Positions 5,750 to 8,328 of a stretch of DNA of 8,328 nucleotides are shown here, piece by piece. The position numbers and the translations under genes were made by a program. Numbering within the stretch: position 1 is the first letter of the stretch; the number at the start of each line of letters is the position of its first letter. A model generated the notes under the pieces. The model worked only from the letters and a program-made list of their open reading frames with translations. It made no database searches and was not told where the DNA came from. This DNA is from an uncultured Prevotellaceae bacterium. GTDB lineage: Bacteria; Bacteroidota; Bacteroidia; Bacteroidales; Bacteroidaceae. The stretch is taken from positions 1 to 8,328 of the forward strand of contig CALBJW010000061.1 of NCBI GenBank assembly GCA_937893145.1, read 5' to 3'.

Positions 5750-8328
5750 TTAGAATTCGCTCCATGCCTTGATCTCAATGTCATCGAGGCTCTTGTTGCA
5801 GAATGCATTGATAAACGCACTTGCAAGTCGAGGATTTGTGATGAGCGGAATATTGAGGTCGATGGCTGCACGGCGAATTTTGTAACCATTTGAAAGCTCA
5901 CTTACAGTGAGGTCCTTAGGCACATTAACCACCATGTCTATTTCCTTATTGTGGAGCATGTCAAGAGCTTGTGGCTGCTTGCCTTCTTCAGATGGCCAGT
6001 AAACAAGAGTGTTGTCTATGCCGTTCTCGTTGAGGTAACGGCTTGTACCACCTGTAGCGAAGAGCTTGTAGCCATGTTGTATAAGAGTTTTTGCTGCAGT
6101 GAGCATTTCTGCCTTCTGCTTACCTGTACCTGTTGAAAGAAGGATGTTCTTCTCTGGGATACGTTGACCGACCGAAAGCATAGAACAGAGGAGTGCTGAT
6201 GCTGTGTCGTCTCCAATACATCCAACCTCACCAGTAGAAGCCATATCAACACCGAGTACAGGGTCTGCTTTCTGCAAGCGGTTGAATGAGAACTGAGAAG
6301 CCTTGATTCCGACATAGTCAATGTCGAAGAGGTTCTTGTGAGGCTTTTCAACTGGGAGTCCGAGCATAATCTTTGTGGCAAGGTCGATAAGGTTAATCTT
6401 CAAAACCTTACTTACAAATGGGAATGAACGTGATGCACGGAGGTTAGTCTCGATAACGAGGATATCATTATCTTTTGCCATGTACTGACAGTTGAATGGA
6501 CCAGAGATGTTGAGTTCCTTTGCAAGAAGCTTTGAAATCTTCTTGATACGGCGCATTGTTTCAACATAGAGTTTCTGAGGAGGGAACTGAAGTGTAGCGT
6601 CACCAGAGTGTACACCCGCAAACTCAATGTGTTCGGAGATTGCATAAGCGATGATTTCGCCATCCTTGGCTACGGCATCGAAGTCGATTTCCTTTGCGTG
6701 TTCGATAAACTTACTTACAACAACAGGATGCTTCTTGCTTACGTTAGCTGCAAGTTTAAGGAAACGCTCAAGCTCGTCCTGGTTTGAACAAACATTCATC
6801 GCTGCACCAGAGAGAACGTATGAAGGACGAACAAGAACAGGGAAACCAACACGTCCGATGAACTCGTCGATGTCCTCCATGCTTGTAAGTGCTGCCCATT
6901 CAGGCTGGTCGATACCAAGACGGTCACAAAGCTGTGAGAACTTGTCACGGTCCTCGCAGTTGTCGATGCTCTCAGGAGTAGTACCGAGGATTGGCACATT
7001 CTCTTCGTGGAGTCGCATTGCGAGGTTGTTTGGAATCTGTCCACCTGTAGAAACAATCACACCATGAGGTGTTTCAAGTTCGATGATGTCCATTACACGC
7101 TCAAATGTCAACTCGTCGAAATAGAGACGGTCGCACATATCGTAGTCTGTAGAAACGGTCTCAGGATTGTAGTTAATCATGATTGAGCGATAACCTTCCT
7201 TGCGAATTGTGTTAAGTGCCTGAACACCACACCAGTCGAACTCAACAGATGAACCGATACGATAAGCACCAGAACCAAGAACAACAATCGACTTTCCATC
7301 GTTCTCATAGTCTATATCGTGTGCTACGCCTGAGTATGTAACATAGAGGTAGTTCGTCTGAGCTGGGTATTCAGCAGCAAGAGTGTCAATCTGTTTTACA
7401 ACAGGAGTGATTCCCATCTTCTTTCGCATAGAACGGATGATGCTGATAGCTTCTTCCTGGTCAATCTGAGTCTCAAGACCTACTGCACGAGAAATCTGGA
7501 AATCTGTGAAACCTTGTACTTTCGCCTTGAGCATGAGTTCTGGTGTCACGTTCTTGAGTGAACCCTTCTCCTGAAGTTCTTTGTTGGTGTTGTAGATGTT
7601 CATCAACTTTTCAAGGAACCACTTGTCAATCTTAGTAAGGTCATGGATTTGTTCGATAGTATAACCCTGCTGGATTGCCTTTTCCACTACAAGCACACGT
7701 TTGTCTGTTGGTGCCTTGAGTGATGCATCAATATCATCAATCTTGAGTTCTTTGTTGCCAACAAAACCGTGTAGTCCCTGACCAATCATTCGGAGACCCT
7801 TCTGGATTGCCTCTTCAAAGGTGCGACCGATTGCCATTACCTCACCTACAGACTTCATCGAACTGCCAAGTTCGCGGTCAACACCACGGAACTTACCAAG
7901 GTCCCAACGAGGAATCTTACAAACAACATAGTCGAGAGCAGGTTCGAAGAATGCAGATGTTGTCTTTGTTACTGAGTTCTTCAAGTCGAAAAGACCATAA
8001 CCAAGACCTAACTTGGCAGCAACGAAAGCAAGAGGATAACCAGTTGCTTTAGAAGCAAGTGCAGAACTTCGTGAAAGACGAGCATTAACCTCAATGACAC
8101 GATAGTCTTCACTTACAGGGTCAAATGCATACTGTACGTTACATTCACCTACGATGCCGATGTGACGGATAATCTTGATGGCAAGAGCACGAAGCTTATG
8201 ATATTCCGAGTTTGTGAGAGTCTGCGATGGAGCAACAACGATTGATTCTCCTGTGTGAATACCGAGTGGGTCGAAGTTCTCCATGTTACAAACTGTGATA
8301 CAGTTGTCATACTTATCGCGAACTACCT
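5750..8328 (-). CDS. carB: Carbamoyl-phosphate synthase large subunit, 5' end beyond window
   Basis: Makes carbamoyl phosphate from bicarbonate, two ATP and ammonia channelled from the glutaminase subunit CarA, feeding pyrimidine and arginine synthesis. The frame is open to the right edge, where it reads VVRDKYDNC; Met at 8284 is internal. About 859 of roughly 1,075 residues are visible; the first 215-220 are missing. Remaining parts in order: the rest of the first ATP-grasp domain (ENFDPLGIHTGES, VIEVNARLSRSSAL), the helical oligomerisation domain (about 6900-7500), the second ATP-grasp domain starting near IVVLGSGAYRIGSSVEFDW (about 7310) with VRPSYVLSGAAMNV and VIETNLRASRSFPFVSKV, and a C-terminal MGS-like allosteric domain. 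The two-fold internal duplication (NARLSRSS versus NLRASRSF) is intact. It ends 9 bases before trmD. carA is not in the window. Bacteroidales often have more than one carB copy, so which pathway this one serves cannot be told. Confidence 0.97.
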   Translation of the reverse strand, partial: VVRDKYDNCITVCNMENFDPLGIHTGESIVVAPSQTLTNSEYHKLRALAIKIIRHIGIVGECNVQYAFDPVSEDYRVIEVNARLSRSSALASKATGYPLAFVAAKLGLGYGLFDLKNSVTKTTSAFFEPALDYVVCKIPRWDLGKFRGVDRELGSSMKSVGEVMAIGRTFEEAIQKGLRMIGQGLHGFVGNKELKIDDIDASLKAPTDKRVLVVEKAIQQGYTIEQIHDLTKIDKWFLEKLMNIYNTNKELQEKGSLKNVTPELMLKAKVQGFTDFQISRAVGLETQIDQEEAISIIRSMRKKMGITPVVKQIDTLAAEYPAQTNYLYVTYSGVAHDIDYENDGKSIVVLGSGAYRIGSSVEFDWCGVQALNTIRKEGYRSIMINYNPETVSTDYDMCDRLYFDELTFERVMDIIELETPHGVIVSTGGQIPNNLAMRLHEENVPILGTTPESIDNCEDRDKFSQLCDRLGIDQPEWAALTSMEDIDEFIGRVGFPVLVRPSYVLSGAAMNVCSNQDELERFLKLAANVSKKHPVVVSKFIEHAKEIDFDAVAKDGEIIAYAISEHIEFAGVHSGDATLQFPPQKLYVETMRRIKKISKLLAKELNISGPFNCQYMAKDNDILVIETNLRASRSFPFVSKVLKINLIDLATKIMLGLPVEKPHKNLFDIDYVGIKASQFSFNRLQKADPVLGVDMASTGEVGCIGDDTASALLCSMLSVGQRIPEKNILLSTGTGKQKAEMLTAAKTLIQHGYKLFATGGTSRYLNENGIDNTLVYWPSEEGKQPQALDMLHNKEIDMVVNVPKDLTVSELSNGYKIRRAAIDLNIPLITNPRLASAFINAFCNKSLDDIEIKAWSEF
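5753..6145 (-). other. MGS-like allosteric domain of CarB
   Basis: The last 131 residues of CarB, from ILLSTGTGKQKAEM to the stop, form the methylglyoxal synthase-like domain that binds effectors in E. coli (UMP, IMP, ornithine region). LFATGGTSRYL keeps the two Thr positions of the E. coli phosphate-binding loop. The segment LVYWPSEEGKQP replaces the E. coli VNKVHEGRP segment, and VVNVPKD replaces INTTSGR, so Lys and Thr contacts recalled from the E. coli UMP site are not conserved. GYKIRRAAIDLNIPLITN follows. Domain identity is firm; changed effector response is inference. Confidence 0.75.

Noticed and set aside
6651..7067. Plus-strand frame of 138 codons
   Set aside because: Antisense to the conserved second ATP-grasp half of carB; Ser/Arg-rich shadow without family resemblance.
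8282..8284. ATG at 8284 as the start of carB
   Set aside because: The frame continues upstream with conserved CarB residues (VVRDKYDNC) to the window edge, so this Met is internal.

Overview
The window looks like chromosomal DNA from a Bacteroidales bacterium, most likely Prevotella or a close relative. Reasons: moderate GC in genes with very AT-rich spacers, starts without clear Shine-Dalgarno sequences, a promoter matching the Bacteroidetes -33/-7 consensus (TTTG / TAnnTTTG), and protein features I associate with that group (an ATPase ending in PLWLFGFLY, a short TrmD). The genus is an inference. All five genes are on the minus strand, so transcription runs from high to low coordinates.

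In order of transcription: carB (8328 to 5750, its N-terminus beyond the right edge) encodes the large subunit of carbamoyl-phosphate synthetase. After 9 bases comes trmD (5740 to 5045), the tRNA m1G37 methyltransferase. After 32 bases comes an agmatine deiminase family gene (5012 to 3981). The tight spacing suggests one transcript, ending at a hairpin plus T-tract around 3909-3954.

The 208-base AT-rich spacer 3773-3980 is the main non-coding region. It holds the terminator candidate, a good Bacteroidetes promoter (3836-3866), and an 18-base near-perfect palindrome (3861-3878) covering the -33 box. This promoter should drive an AAA/DUF4143 ATPase of unknown role (3772 to 2591), whose Walker B motif reads Asp-Gln instead of the usual Asp-Glu.

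Thirty-nine bases past the ATPase, nifJ begins (2551 to beyond the left edge). It encodes pyruvate:ferredoxin oxidoreductase, the oxygen-sensitive enzyme that makes acetyl-CoA in anaerobes; about 850 of roughly 1,180 residues are visible. I see no consensus promoter in the short gap.

The content is mostly housekeeping: pyrimidine/arginine precursor supply, tRNA modification, agmatine/polyamine metabolism and anaerobic pyruvate oxidation, with one uncharacterised ATPase between them. I see no RNA genes, CRISPR array, insertion sequence or prophage genes, and no convincing new multi-gene system. The points most worth checking are the operator-like palindrome, the altered Walker B motif and the CarB allosteric domain.
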